Assembly (NCBI RefSeq): GCF_018309085.1
Contig: NZ_CP070502.1
Coordinates: forward strand, 3,343,001-3,407,000
DNA: 64,000 nt
Direction: 5' to 3'
Origin: Sporosarcina sp. Marseille-Q4063
Lineage (GTDB): Bacteria > Bacillota > Bacilli > Bacillales_A > Planococcaceae
Shown here: piece after piece, positions 16,234-25,626 of the stretch
Layout: each line of letters opens with the position of its first letter
Position numbering within the stretch: the stretch's first letter is position 1
Notes under the pieces: model-generated
Database searches by the model: none
What the model was told of the DNA's origin: nothing
Seen by the model: the letters and a program-made list of their open reading frames with translations, nothing else
Translations under genes and position numbers: made by a program

Positions 16234-17322
16234 ATGTTTAGGATTTTGAAGATTGGAAGCGCTTTTATCGGAATCATCGTCGGAGCGGGTTTTGCTTCGG
16301 GAAATGAAATCGTACAGTATTTCACAAGTTTTGGAACGCTCGGTACAATCGCCGCGATCCTATCAACTGCATTATTTGCCTATCTGGGCATGACGCTGAC
16401 GAGGCTCGGAAGTCGCACGCAAACAACTTCTCATAAAGAAGTCATTTATAAAATTAGCGGTCCTTATCTCGGGCTCGTGGTCGATGCAATCATCGTTTTC
16501 ACATTATTCGGTGTTGGGGTCGTCATGCTTGCCGGCGCAGGTTCCGTTTTGAATCAACAATTCGGCTTCGAACCGTATATCGGTAATCTACTCATGGCCG
16601 TCCTAGTAATCGGAACTGTCATGATGAATGTGCAACGCGTCATCGCGGTTATCGGAAGTATTACACCGTTCTTGGTACTAACAATTATTTTGATTGGAAT
16701 TTATTCAATCTTTACAATGGATTCTTCATTCGCAGAATTAAGCCCGATTGCGAGAGATCTAGATACAACTTTGCCAAACTGGTTCATTTCTGCAATTAAT
16801 TATGTGTCCTTTAATATTGCTGTAGGCGCTGCCATGTCACTCGTTATGGGGGGCGCTGAGAAAGATGAGAGAACCGCGGCACTTGGCGGTTTAGTCGGTG
16901 GGTTTGGCCTTGGAATCATGATTCTGATTAGCCATCTTGCCATTTTCTCGAAAGTGAACGTCGTTTCCGGTTATGATATGCCAATGTTGAAGTTGGTGGA
17001 TGATATTTCACCGTTTCTAGGCATTTTCATGTCGGTCATTTTATTCGGCATGGTGTTCAATACAGCCGTGAGTATGTTCTATGCGTTTGTCGCAAGGTTT
17101 ACGGTTATGCACACGAAAAAATCCGATATCATGATAGTTGTTACGGTCACCATTGGACTTGTTTTAAGTTTCATTGGCGGCTTCCAGTACCTTGTTTCAA
17201 AAGTCTATCCATTCATCGGCTACATCGGTTTATTCCTCATCGCAGCGTTAATTTACGCGCCGTTTAAATTGGCGAAGGATAAACGTATGGAGAAGGTTGT
17301 AGTGAAAAAGGTAACCTCTTAA
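16234..17322 (+). CDS. YkvI-like membrane transporter
   Basis: The 362-residue polytopic protein has about 10 hydrophobic segments. I choose the ATG at 16234, preceded by GGGGGAAG, rather than the open-frame start at 16141, which lies inside the upstream hairpin. The N-terminus 'GSAFIGIIVGAGFASGNEIV' is the family hallmark and resembles the unwound first helix of APC/LeuT-fold carriers. The function of YkvI proteins is not established. Its position after the amine dehydrogenase subunit suggests it imports that enzyme's substrate. Confidence 0.85.
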   Translation: MFRILKIGSAFIGIIVGAGFASGNEIVQYFTSFGTLGTIAAILSTALFAYLGMTLTRLGSRTQTTSHKEVIYKISGPYLGLVVDAIIVFTLFGVGVVMLAGAGSVLNQQFGFEPYIGNLLMAVLVIGTVMMNVQRVIAVIGSITPFLVLTIILIGIYSIFTMDSSFAELSPIARDLDTTLPNWFISAINYVSFNIAVGAAMSLVMGGAEKDERTAALGGLVGGFGLGIMILISHLAIFSKVNVVSGYDMPMLKLVDDISPFLGIFMSVILFGMVFNTAVSMFYAFVARFTVMHTKKSDIMIVVTVTIGLVLSFIGGFQYLVSKVYPFIGYIGLFLIAALIYAPFKLAKDKRMEKVVVKKVTS

Positions 17323-17369
17323 CAAGAAAAGCACCTAAATTTACTATTTTTAAAATAATAAATTTTAAT

Positions 17370-17410
17370 CGGGTACATGAATGTTTTATTGTTCATGTAC
17401 TCGTTTTTTT
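17370..17410 (+). terminator. Intrinsic terminator after the YkvI-like gene
   Basis: CGGGTACATGAA (17370-17381) pairs with TTCATGTACTCG (17392-17403), followed by a seven-T run. Confidence 0.9.
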
Positions 17411-17449
17411 CATTTCTGCCGATTAATTACTGGACCACCTTATTGTAAG

Positions 17450-18343
17450 TCAATGATATCCAATGAGGTGGTCAACAGTATTGAATGACTTAGTGTTTCT
17501 GTATTCTCCAGGAGATATATCGAGGTAAGAACGAAACACTTTACCAAAATAGTTTCCATTTGAAAAACCAACCTTAACTGCAATTTCATCAATCGTAAGG
17601 TTTTTATTTTTCAATAAATCTATTGATGCGTTAATTCTTATATTCGTAAGATATTGTATTGGTGTAGAGTTAATTGATTTACTAAATAATCGAGTAAAAT
17701 GATATTTAGAAAGTCCGGAGGCACGTACAATATCGTCAAGAGTAATAGGGGCATGAAAATTATTATTAATAAATACAATTGCATTAGAAATAGGTTCTGG
17801 CCATTCTTCATCTGATTTGATATTCAATATATTACGATTTATCGCCATTAAAAAAGAATATGCAAAAGAGGATGCTTCAAATGCATCGTTCATTTTGTTT
17901 TTTGAAACTTTACCCAAGACGTCAAGAATGATTGAAATTGGCATTGAATACAAGTCTAATTTTAAGATATGACCGACTTCATCTACTATATCCTCATAAA
18001 TTCTGAGTGCTTCCTTACCGAATAAAGTTATATGTAAAAACTCCCACTCCGTACTATCCGAAGGTAAATAATAACGATGCTCACTAGGTACTTTAACAAA
18101 GAATGCATCACCAGCTTCAAGCTGATATATATGGTTCTGAATATTGATTTCACCTCCACCTTTGAGGGTGTATTGGAAGATAATTATATCCTTTTCACTT
18201 CTAGTTAAACCATTCCAGTCATATGAAGAATCAAACTGTTTTTCCCAACCTAGGGAGTTGATCCCTGCAATACGTTGCTGATGAGATTCTTTAAATCGAA
18301 ATCCAAAAGTACCTTGTTGTAATGAATGAAAATTAGATAGCAA
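17450..18343 (-). CDS. AraC family regulator of the alpha-galactosidase gene
   Basis: The 297-residue protein has an N-terminal cupin-like sensor domain (~45-105, 'YQLEAGDAFFVKVPSEHRYY') and a C-terminal double helix-turn-helix (~188-285). The second HTH shows 'IDEIAVKVGFSNGNYFGKVF', the AraC hallmark. It is divergent from the GH4 alpha-galactosidase at 18523, with 179 nt between the starts, and probably activates it in response to an alpha-galactoside. From here on, codon use is visibly more AT-rich than in the 2.8-17 kb genes. Confidence 0.92.
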   Translation of the reverse strand: MLSNFHSLQQGTFGFRFKESHQQRIAGINSLGWEKQFDSSYDWNGLTRSEKDIIIFQYTLKGGGEINIQNHIYQLEAGDAFFVKVPSEHRYYLPSDSTEWEFLHITLFGKEALRIYEDIVDEVGHILKLDLYSMPISIILDVLGKVSKNKMNDAFEASSFAYSFLMAINRNILNIKSDEEWPEPISNAIVFINNNFHAPITLDDIVRASGLSKYHFTRLFSKSINSTPIQYLTNIRINASIDLLKNKNLTIDEIAVKVGFSNGNYFGKVFRSYLDISPGEYRNTKSFNTVDHLIGYH

Positions 18344-18522
18344 TATTTTACCCTTCTTTCTTGTTTTATTCCTATTGTATAACTTTATTACGTAGATTAT
18401 GATGATTAGAATAGTTAATTGACTAGAATGAGAGTTTTAATAATTATAATGCAAATATAAATAACTTCATTTAAAATTACTTTTATTCTTGAAATGACTA
18501 CTAATATTTGGAGGTTTTATTG

Positions 18523-19824
18523 ATGTCTAAAATTACATTCTTGGGTGCAGGTAGTACAATTTTTGCGAAAAACGTACTAGGTGATTGTATGAGGGTTGAG
18601 GCTCTGCAAGATTTTGAGATTGCTTTATTTGATATTGATCATGAGCGACTCAAGGACTCGGAGCAAATGTTGAACAATATTAAAAAGAATCTTGAATCCA
18701 CTGTAAGTATCGTATCTTATACAGATAGAAAAGACGCATTAAGAGATGCAAAATATGTTATTAATGCGATTCAAGTTGGTGGATATGATCCAAGTACAAT
18801 TATAGACTTTGAAATACCTAAAAAGTATGGACTGCGTCAAACGATTGGAGATACAGTTGGAATTGGCGGCATATTCAGGAGTCTAAGGACGATACCTGTC
18901 ATGATGGATTTTGCTAAAGATATGCAAAAGGTTTGTCCAGATGCATGGTTTTTAAACTATACGAATCCCATGGCTGCGCTTACAGGAACAATGCTTAGAT
19001 ACACTGGAATTAAAACAGTCGGTTTGTGCCATAGTGTACAGGGATGTGCAGAAGACCTACTAAAATCTTTGGATATGCCAACAGATAATATTCAATGGGA
19101 AATAGCTGGAATTAACCATGTGGCTTGGCTACTTGAAATTAACCGCAATGGAGAAGATTTATATCCTGAAATAAAAAGAAGAGCGCTAGAAAAACAACAA
19201 GAAAAACATAATGATATGGTTCGTTTTGAGTTAATGTTACGTTTTGGTTATTATGTGACGGAGTCTTCTGAACATAATGCCGAATATCATCCTTACTTTA
19301 TTAAAAGTCAATATCCAGAATTAATCAATCATTTTAATATACCGTTGGATGAATATCCGAGGCGCTGTATCAGTCAAATCGAAGAGTGGAAAAAAATGCG
19401 TGAGGATTTAGTTAACGATGAAAATTTAACTCATGAACGAACGAATGAGTATGGTTCGTACATCATAGAAGCAATGGAAACAAATCAACCAATTAAAATT
19501 GGTGGAAACGTACTGAACACGGGTGGTTTAATTAGTAATCTGCCAGAAAATGCATGTGTTGAGGTACCGTGTCTTGTTGATGCAAGTGGAATTTCACCTA
19601 CATATGTAGGTGAGCTACCAGAACAGTTAGCTGCTATTAATCGAACAAATATTAACACACAGTTACTAACTATTCAGGCTGCGATGACAGGTAAGAAAGA
19701 GCATATTTATCATGCCGCTATGCTGGATCCACATACTTCAGCCGAGCTATCTATTGATGATATTGTTGCCATGTGTGATGAGCTAATTGAGGCGCATGGA
19801 GATATGTTACCTAAGTATAAGTAA
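18523..19824 (+). CDS. melA: GH4 family alpha-galactosidase
   Basis: The 433-residue glycoside hydrolase family 4 enzyme hydrolyses alpha-galactosides in the cytosol by a redox mechanism that needs NAD+ and a divalent metal. I choose the ATG at 18523, with GGAGG at 18510-18514, over the TTG at 18508. The Rossmann loop 'FLGAGSTIF' (~6-14), 'NAIQVGGYDPS' (~81-91), 'NYTNPMAALT' (~145-154) and the metal motif 'CHSV' (C169-V172) are all visible, as is 'GINHVAWLL' (~198). CHSV rather than CHGP or CNVP points to alpha-galactosidase rather than phospho-glucosidase. No dedicated transporter is adjacent; the next importer begins at 25.6 kb. Confidence 0.92.
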   Translation: MSKITFLGAGSTIFAKNVLGDCMRVEALQDFEIALFDIDHERLKDSEQMLNNIKKNLESTVSIVSYTDRKDALRDAKYVINAIQVGGYDPSTIIDFEIPKKYGLRQTIGDTVGIGGIFRSLRTIPVMMDFAKDMQKVCPDAWFLNYTNPMAALTGTMLRYTGIKTVGLCHSVQGCAEDLLKSLDMPTDNIQWEIAGINHVAWLLEINRNGEDLYPEIKRRALEKQQEKHNDMVRFELMLRFGYYVTESSEHNAEYHPYFIKSQYPELINHFNIPLDEYPRRCISQIEEWKKMREDLVNDENLTHERTNEYGSYIIEAMETNQPIKIGGNVLNTGGLISNLPENACVEVPCLVDASGISPTYVGELPEQLAAINRTNINTQLLTIQAAMTGKKEHIYHAAMLDPHTSAELSIDDIVAMCDELIEAHGDMLPKYK

Positions 19825-19881
19825 AATTAAGGTGAACTAAATATTTTCACTGAAAAACAAGAGAAATAGGAATTAAATATA

Positions 19882-19929
19882 CCCTAGCAGTGGAGACTTA
19901 TAGGAAAGTCTCTGCTACTAGGGCTTTTT
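19882..19929 (+). terminator. Intrinsic terminator after melA
   Basis: CCCTAGCAG and GAGACTT pair with AAGTCTC and CTACTAGGG in one long, slightly interrupted stem, then CTTTTT at 19924-19929. Confidence 0.85.
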
Positions 19930-19938
19930 GTATCGATT

Positions 19939-20871
19939 TTATGAAGTTTGTAGGTTAAGCCACTTAATTTCATCTTCTGTTAATACTATTTCAGCGGCTT
20001 CTCTACACGATAGCATCTCGGCATGATTTTGAGGACCGATAATTGCTGCAGTTGGGAATGACTGATTTAAGACATAAGCTAAGCTAATTTGAATTGTTTC
20101 GACATTTTTAGCCTTTGCCAATTGTTCTGCTCTACGGTAACGCTCCCAGTTTTCATCATTATAAAATACCCGAACCAAATCTTCATTGGAGCGATCTTCT
20201 GGTGTAAATCGGCCGGTGAAAAAGCCGCGTGCTTGTGAAGACCAAGAAAGAATAGGTAGCTTCGATTTCTCATGCCAGGCTAAAATTGAATCATCGACAG
20301 ATACACAATCCGGCCAATAAGGTGCCTGTGCTTTTGCTAAGCTTAAGTTAGGGCTACTAAAGGAAAAACCGATTAATCCATGCTTCTCTGCATAATCATT
20401 TGCTTCTTGTAGTCGCTCAACTGACCAATTGGAACCTCCAAAAGTGCCAATTCTACCAGCTTCAACATGTTCATTTAATATTTCTAGTATTTCACCTACA
20501 TGTACAGTAGGATCATCACGATGGAGTGCGTAAAGCTCAACATAGTCTGTTCGAAGTCTGTCTAAACTGATAGTTAGTTCTTCATCGATTGCTTTTTTAT
20601 TGATTTGTGAGCCATTCTGATTTGGGTGTCCGCCTTTTGTTAGTAACAGGACATCATCGCGACGTTTGTTTTCTTCCATCCAGATTCCAATTGCTTGTTC
20701 ACTTTTTCCACCTGCATAAACAAATGCCGTGTCAAGGATGTTTCCGCCAATATTAATATAATTTTCGAGAACCTCAGTAACTTTATCAATAATTTCCGGT
20801 GCAAAGTAATCAGTTCCCATAACAAGTCCAGTAACTGGTTTTTCTAAATTCCCAATTTTAATATTTCGCAT
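19939..20871 (-). CDS. Aldo/keto reductase, paralogue of the AKR at 57.4 kb
   Basis: The 310-residue TIM-barrel reductase has the AKR tetrad D47 and Y52 ('NILDTAFVY'), K79 ('LLLTKGG') and H117 ('YALHRDD'). The C-terminal 'AAIIGPQN' (~280) is the usual cofactor-binding tail. The central segment is nearly the same as in the gene at 57441-58391 ('NDYAEKHGLIGFSFSSPNLS'). It follows a Gfo/Idh gene by 17 nt on the same strand, so the two probably act in one pathway, reducing or oxidising a sugar or keto-sugar. Substrate not known. Confidence 0.9.
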   Translation of the reverse strand: MRNIKIGNLEKPVTGLVMGTDYFAPEIIDKVTEVLENYINIGGNILDTAFVYAGGKSEQAIGIWMEENKRRDDVLLLTKGGHPNQNGSQINKKAIDEELTISLDRLRTDYVELYALHRDDPTVHVGEILEILNEHVEAGRIGTFGGSNWSVERLQEANDYAEKHGLIGFSFSSPNLSLAKAQAPYWPDCVSVDDSILAWHEKSKLPILSWSSQARGFFTGRFTPEDRSNEDLVRVFYNDENWERYRRAEQLAKAKNVETIQISLAYVLNQSFPTAAIIGPQNHAEMLSCREAAEIVLTEDEIKWLNLQTS

Positions 20872-20888
20872 TGTAAATCCCCCGTTTT

Positions 20889-21881
20889 TTATCTTAATAG
20901 AATTTTTTCTTGTTTTTCAGCGGAAATAAGTGTTCCTTTAACTGCTCTTATGTTGTGAATGATATCCTCAGCCGGGAATTTAAGAGGCTTTCCGTCAAGT
21001 ACAGCCTCTGCAAAATTGTCAGCCTGCAAAGCATAAGGATTAATGTTATCATCAAGGATTTTTTCGGTGTGTCCGTCTTTAATGATTTCATATGATTGGT
21101 CGCCGAGAAAGGCTTCCTTCATCACGATTCTTCCCTTTGAGCCAAGAATTTCAAGTTCATTTCGAAACTCAGCCCACATACCGCAATCAAATGTCAAAGA
21201 TACGCCATTAGAAAACTCCATTATTCCAGACGCCATCATATCCACATCACCATGATCTGGAGAGAAAAAAGCATGGGCTGTAACTGCCGAAGGTTCTTCA
21301 TCTAGTAGGAATCTAGCAGCACTAATCGGATAACAACCTACATCATAAATCGATCCGCCACCCCATTCTTTTGTAAAACGAATATTACCAGTGTCTTGTG
21401 CACCGTTGAAAGTGAATACACCATGGATACTACGAATATCGCCAATCTCGCCATTATGTATTAATGTCTTAATATGATCATATCGCTTTTGATGACGGTA
21501 CATGTAAGCTTCTGCCAGAAGAACCCCTGCATTTTCACATGCAATAATCATTTCTTCAGCTTCTGATTCATCCAATGCAATTGGTTTTTCACATAAAATA
21601 TGTTTACCAGCTTTAGCAGCTTTAAGCGTCCATTCTTTATGTAAGTGATTAGGAAGAGGAATGTACACTGCATCGATGGTAGGATCATTAAGTAATTCTT
21701 CATAACTACCATATGCTTTTGGAATTCCTAATTCATTAGCATAAGCTTGAGCATTTTCCAAAGAACGACTTGCAACCGCTTCCACTACATTCCTTTTTGA
21801 CTCTTGTATACCCGGAATAACTGATCTTTTACCAATACTTGCAGTACTCATAATTCCCCAACGAACTTTTTTTTCTGTCAT
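20889..21881 (-). CDS. Gfo/Idh/MocA family NAD(P)-dependent sugar dehydrogenase
   Basis: The 330-residue protein has an N-terminal Rossmann loop ('WGIMSTASIGKRSVIPGI', ~8-25) and the 'HILCEKPIAL' motif (~93-102) with the catalytic Lys-Pro. A mostly beta C-terminal domain follows, including 'GGGSIYDVGCYPISAARFLL' (~172-191), which carries the conserved Asp and His/Tyr-type region. Members oxidise sugars, cyclitols or their glycosides at a ring carbon. It is the first gene of a two-gene minus-strand operon with the AKR and divergent from yesN. It is not closely related to the two Gfo/Idh copies at 29.7 and 40.0 kb. Confidence 0.92.
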   Translation of the reverse strand: MTEKKVRWGIMSTASIGKRSVIPGIQESKRNVVEAVASRSLENAQAYANELGIPKAYGSYEELLNDPTIDAVYIPLPNHLHKEWTLKAAKAGKHILCEKPIALDESEAEEMIIACENAGVLLAEAYMYRHQKRYDHIKTLIHNGEIGDIRSIHGVFTFNGAQDTGNIRFTKEWGGGSIYDVGCYPISAARFLLDEEPSAVTAHAFFSPDHGDVDMMASGIMEFSNGVSLTFDCGMWAEFRNELEILGSKGRIVMKEAFLGDQSYEIIKDGHTEKILDDNINPYALQADNFAEAVLDGKPLKFPAEDIIHNIRAVKGTLISAEKQEKILLR

Positions 21882-21935
21882 TAATTAACGCCTCCTAAGT
21901 TTAGAAATAGTATAACATTAGCTTTTTAGAAAGAA

Positions 21936-21951
21936 ATAGTAAAAATACTAT
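21936..21951. promoter_or_regulatory. Perfect palindrome in the Gfo/Idh-yesN divergent region
   Basis: ATAGTA (21936-21941) and TACTAT (21946-21951) flank four As, 55 nt upstream of the minus-strand Gfo/Idh start. It could be an operator. The rest of this 234-nt divergent spacer is AT-rich without a clear promoter. Confidence 0.3.
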
Positions 21952-22115
21952 GTATTAGGACTTTTATTGTTTAATAGATAAATTATCGGAGGATTTCACT
22001 CGAATTTTACAAGTGATTATTTTCTAAGTCGATGGATAACACAGACAATGGTAGAATGGTTAAAGGAGTATGAATGTATTTTTTATTTTGATATGCATGT
22101 AGGGAGGATATATAT

Positions 22116-23699
22116 ATGCCGTTACATCAATGGTGTAAAGTTTTGATTGTCGATGACGAACTACTTATTAGACAAGGAATTAAGCATTCTCTTCACTGGG
22201 AAAAAGAAGGCTTTCAAATAATAGGCGAAGCTGCAAATGGGGAAGAAGCGCTTGATTTAATAGAAACCTTGCAACCACAAATCGTAATTACGGATATGGT
22301 GATGCCCGTAATGGATGGGGAGGAATTGACGAAAGCAATCAAAGAGCATTATCCACAAATTGAAATTATCATCTTAAGCAGTTTCGGAGATTTTGATTAT
22401 GTTCGTTCTACATTTCAGCATGGAATTTCTGATTATATTCTTAAACCGCAATTAGAAGGAGCTAATCTTTTGAATGCACTTAAACAAGCAGCGCGTAAGA
22501 TTCCCGGAGTTGTCCTGGTGGAGGACAATGGTGAGGATGTGACCATTCCAATTGAAGCTATCATGGAAAGATTGTTAACGGGGTTTGAATCAGACGTGGA
22601 TTTGGCTTCAATTGAGGGCGTTTTTCCACATCGTCATTTTGGCATACTCGGCATTGATATTAAAGCATACACAAATCACAAAAAAGGTAGGGCTCAGCCA
22701 TTAGTGGAAGAAATTGAAAAGGAGTTAAAAAGCAATTTTACCAAGATTAAAATACATAGACTACCAGTCACAGAAAATATAATCGCGTTTTTGGTTAACT
22801 TTGAATTGAATCAATTACAAACAATCAAGGATTTTATTAAGACGATTTCAATGTCACTTAGATATGTTGACACTACCATTGGTTGGGTCTTAACAGAGCC
22901 TTTCACGGAGTTTTTTGATTTAAAGAAAGTTTATCAAAAAGAATTACAACGACTAATTCAATATCGTTTTTTCTTACCCGATACATCAGTAATGATTTAT
23001 GATGAACTGCCAAGTGCACGAGAGGCTAATGAACCTTTTCAATTAACGAAGTTCACTGAACTATTTCAACGTAAACACTTTGAGGCAGCATTTTTATATT
23101 TGGAAGCTTATATTGAAGACCTGTCCCACCAATATACAACAGATGAGTTTGAATTTAAGTCTTTGTTGGGAAATATCATTTTCAATGTAGCGATGCTTTT
23201 AGGAAACATGGCATATGAAAGTAAAGAACTGGAAGAAGAGAAGTATTCATATATCTCTTTAATTGACGGAGCCAGCGACATAAAAGAAGCTTTATCACTA
23301 TTAGATGAATTTTTAAAAAATGCAAGGGTAGTGATTGAAGCAGTTCCTTCCAAATCCGAACAACCTAATATGCAAAGACTATTGGATTATATTAATGAAC
23401 ATTATGCGGAACCGTTAAATCTAACTGATATGGGAAAAAGGTTTCATTACAATCCATCGTATTTGTCAAATTATTTCAGCGATAATAATGATCAAAGCTT
23501 TAGTGAATATTTAACACAGGTACGAATTGAAAAGTCTATTGAGCTCTTGCAAAAAAAAGACAAGTCAATCGCTAAAATTAGTATGTTAGTAGGTTATTCT
23601 GATCATAGCTATTTTTGTAGGGTATTTAAAAAACTTAGGGGAGTTTCACCAAGTAGCTATCGAAGACAATATTTTAATTCAAGGAAGCGGGAAGAATGA
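22116..23699 (+). CDS. yesN: YesN-type response regulator (receiver + AraC HTH)
   Basis: The 527-residue regulator has a CheY-like receiver (~8-122) with acidic pair D13-D14 ('IVDDELLIRQG'), phosphoacceptor D60 ('IVITDMVMPVMDG') and K110 ('DYILKP'). A middle region of ~280 residues without recognised motifs follows, then an AraC double HTH (~415-515, 'ISMLVGYSDHSYFCRVFKKL'). YesN proteins pair with YesM kinases to induce sugar ABC importers. It overlaps the kinase gene by four bases (ATGA) and lies directly upstream of an importer. The role is therefore signal output for an extracellular oligosaccharide. Confidence 0.94.
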   Translation: MPLHQWCKVLIVDDELLIRQGIKHSLHWEKEGFQIIGEAANGEEALDLIETLQPQIVITDMVMPVMDGEELTKAIKEHYPQIEIIILSSFGDFDYVRSTFQHGISDYILKPQLEGANLLNALKQAARKIPGVVLVEDNGEDVTIPIEAIMERLLTGFESDVDLASIEGVFPHRHFGILGIDIKAYTNHKKGRAQPLVEEIEKELKSNFTKIKIHRLPVTENIIAFLVNFELNQLQTIKDFIKTISMSLRYVDTTIGWVLTEPFTEFFDLKKVYQKELQRLIQYRFFLPDTSVMIYDELPSAREANEPFQLTKFTELFQRKHFEAAFLYLEAYIEDLSHQYTTDEFEFKSLLGNIIFNVAMLLGNMAYESKELEEEKYSYISLIDGASDIKEALSLLDEFLKNARVVIEAVPSKSEQPNMQRLLDYINEHYAEPLNLTDMGKRFHYNPSYLSNYFSDNNDQSFSEYLTQVRIEKSIELLQKKDKSIAKISMLVGYSDHSYFCRVFKKLRGVSPSSYRRQYFNSRKREE

Positions 23700-25480
23700 A
23701 ATCTTTTTTTGAGCGCATAGATAGTTATGGGTTATTCGTGAAGATATTCCTCGTCATGTTTTTTAGTATTATTGCGATTACAATTACAATCACGATTAGT
23801 ACATTAAAAATGTCGGAAAACTTATTTACAGAAACATTTAGTATAACTAACTCAAAAATACTTGCGCAAATACAAGAAAGTGTTGAAGAGTTTAATTATT
23901 CTGTGGTGAATACCGTCAATAATATTGAACAAAGCGGGAAAGTTAAAACTTATCTAACAGAAAGCGATACTAATTCCCTGGAAATGTCAAAGTCCTTTTA
24001 TAATATGAGTACCCAGATGAATCTAATTGGGGCTCACTTAGATAATTATAATACTGGGATTACGGTGCTTGGTATAAATGGACGCGATTTTTCGACAAAC
24101 CGTATATATTGGCCGAATACGGAAAATGAACTTGCAAATCATGAAATCACTTTAAATTCTCTTGATAATCCAAAAAGATTGTCATATCACTATGATGATC
24201 TACATACGGATGAATTAAAAAAACCTGCAATTATCGCCTCGAGAGCTTTGTCGGATAGGAAAAGTGGAGAAGTCTACGGGGTCTTGTATATTGCAATGCA
24301 GGAGCTTGATTTTCGACAGTTTTATACGAGTTATACAAGTGGAGGAAATAATGTTGCGATTATAAATGGGGCAGGAACGATTGTTTCTAGCAATAACACT
24401 GAGTTAATTGGACGAGAAGAACAAGAGTTACTTAAACATGCTAAAGATATTGAGAAATTAAAATTGAATTACAAGAATGTTGAATTTCTTGATAAAGAAC
24501 AGATTGTACTCGCCGAATATTTACCGCCATTAGATTTATATTTGGTAAACTTTATAGATAAAAAACTTGTCATGGCTAATATCATCGATAAGAAATCAAT
24601 TGTTCTCATTAGTATTTTGATTGCCGGCATTGCTTTACTATTTGTGTATTTTATATCTAGACGACTAACCAGTTCATTAACAAGTCTTGTTAATCAAATT
24701 AATAGTATTGCAAAATCCGATTTTGATCATTATGTAACGGTCTCGGGTAGCTATGAAACAAAACAGGTAGCAACTGCGTTTAATTTTATGCTTGATGAAC
24801 TACATGAATATGTTGAGGAATTAATCCTAACGCAAAAAAATCAGCGTAACGCCGAGTTAGCTGCATTACAACAACAAATCAATCCTCACTTTTTATATAA
24901 TACGCTGGCATCCATAAAGATTATGGTAAAACAGGGGAATAAAGAAAAAGCATCTGAAATGATTAATAAACTTATTTCTTTATTACAAAATACAATTGGT
25001 AATATCAGTGAGACAAATACAGTAGAACAAGAATTATCAAATATGAAAGACTACACTTTTATTAATCAAGCGCGTTATGGGGAACAAATTCGGGTCAACT
25101 ACTACATTACCCCTGATGTTTTGTCGTACGAACTTCCAAAGTTAATTATTCAGCCCTTTATTGAAAATGCATTTTTTCATGCATTCAATAAAAAAACAAC
25201 GGGATTTATCCATGTAATGATTGGACAAGAGGAGAACAACCTTATTTGTGAAATCATTGATAACGGCGATGGGATGGAAACGAATCTTGATAAACAGATG
25301 CCAAGTTACAAAAGCAAACGACAATTATTTAGTGGTATCGGAGTAAAAAATGTAAGTGAAAGAATTAAATTATTGTATGGAGAAAGATATGGGGTGGAAA
25401 TATCTAGTGAATTGGGGGAAGGAACAAAGGTAAAGTTACGATTACCAATTATTAAATCTGTACAAAATCCTAAATTATAA
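23696..25480 (+). CDS. yesM: YesM-type sensor histidine kinase
   Basis: The 594-residue membrane kinase has transmembrane helices at ~13-33 and ~298-318 flanking an extracellular Cache-like sensor domain. A HAMP linker follows (~320-372, 'SRRLTSSLTSLVNQI'). The His_kinase domain shows 'QQQINPHFLYNTLASIKIM' with the phospho-histidine at ~403. The ATPase region has 'IIQPFIENAFFHAF' (N box), 'EIIDNGDGM' and 'GIGVKNVSERIKLLYG' (G boxes). Translation is coupled to yesN. It probably senses a sugar or a sugar-loaded binding protein and controls the importer downstream. Confidence 0.94.
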   Translation: MKSFFERIDSYGLFVKIFLVMFFSIIAITITITISTLKMSENLFTETFSITNSKILAQIQESVEEFNYSVVNTVNNIEQSGKVKTYLTESDTNSLEMSKSFYNMSTQMNLIGAHLDNYNTGITVLGINGRDFSTNRIYWPNTENELANHEITLNSLDNPKRLSYHYDDLHTDELKKPAIIASRALSDRKSGEVYGVLYIAMQELDFRQFYTSYTSGGNNVAIINGAGTIVSSNNTELIGREEQELLKHAKDIEKLKLNYKNVEFLDKEQIVLAEYLPPLDLYLVNFIDKKLVMANIIDKKSIVLISILIAGIALLFVYFISRRLTSSLTSLVNQINSIAKSDFDHYVTVSGSYETKQVATAFNFMLDELHEYVEELILTQKNQRNAELAALQQQINPHFLYNTLASIKIMVKQGNKEKASEMINKLISLLQNTIGNISETNTVEQELSNMKDYTFINQARYGEQIRVNYYITPDVLSYELPKLIIQPFIENAFFHAFNKKTTGFIHVMIGQEENNLICEIIDNGDGMETNLDKQMPSYKSKRQLFSGIGVKNVSERIKLLYGERYGVEISSELGEGTKVKLRLPIIKSVQNPKL

Positions 25481-25532
25481 TGAAAGTTCAATTTATAAAA
25501 GACGAATAGTTTAGTAAACAATAAAAAGTCCG

Positions 25533-25571
25533 AAAACAGGTGGATATTATCCTAACGTCCCCTGTTTTTTG
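25533..25571 (+). terminator. Terminator-like hairpin after yesM
   Basis: AAAACAGG (25533-25540) pairs with CCTGTTTT (25561-25568) at the base of a hairpin, followed by a T-run. It separates the regulator transcript from the importer. Confidence 0.65.
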
Positions 25572-25588
25572 TGTGTTAAATTTACTAT

Positions 25589-25602
25589 AGAAAACGCTTT
25601 CA
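25589..25602. promoter_or_regulatory. cre box before the first ABC importer
   Basis: AGAAAACGCTTTCA differs from the ideal TGAAAACGCTTTCA only in the first base, which the W consensus allows. It sits 25 nt before the binding-protein start, so CcpA probably blocks transcription of this importer in the presence of preferred sugars. Confidence 0.75.
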
Positions 25603-25626
25603 ATTAAGCAGATGGGGGAAAATACA

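Noticed and set aside
16254..16267. cre-like TGGAAGCGCTTTTA inside the YkvI-like gene
   Set aside because: It lies in coding sequence just after the start codon, where the bases are set by the protein, and position 3 does not fit the consensus.
18419..18450. TTGACT ... TATAAT promoter before melA
   Set aside because: The spacer is 20 nt, too long for a normal sigma-A promoter; activator dependence is possible but not shown.
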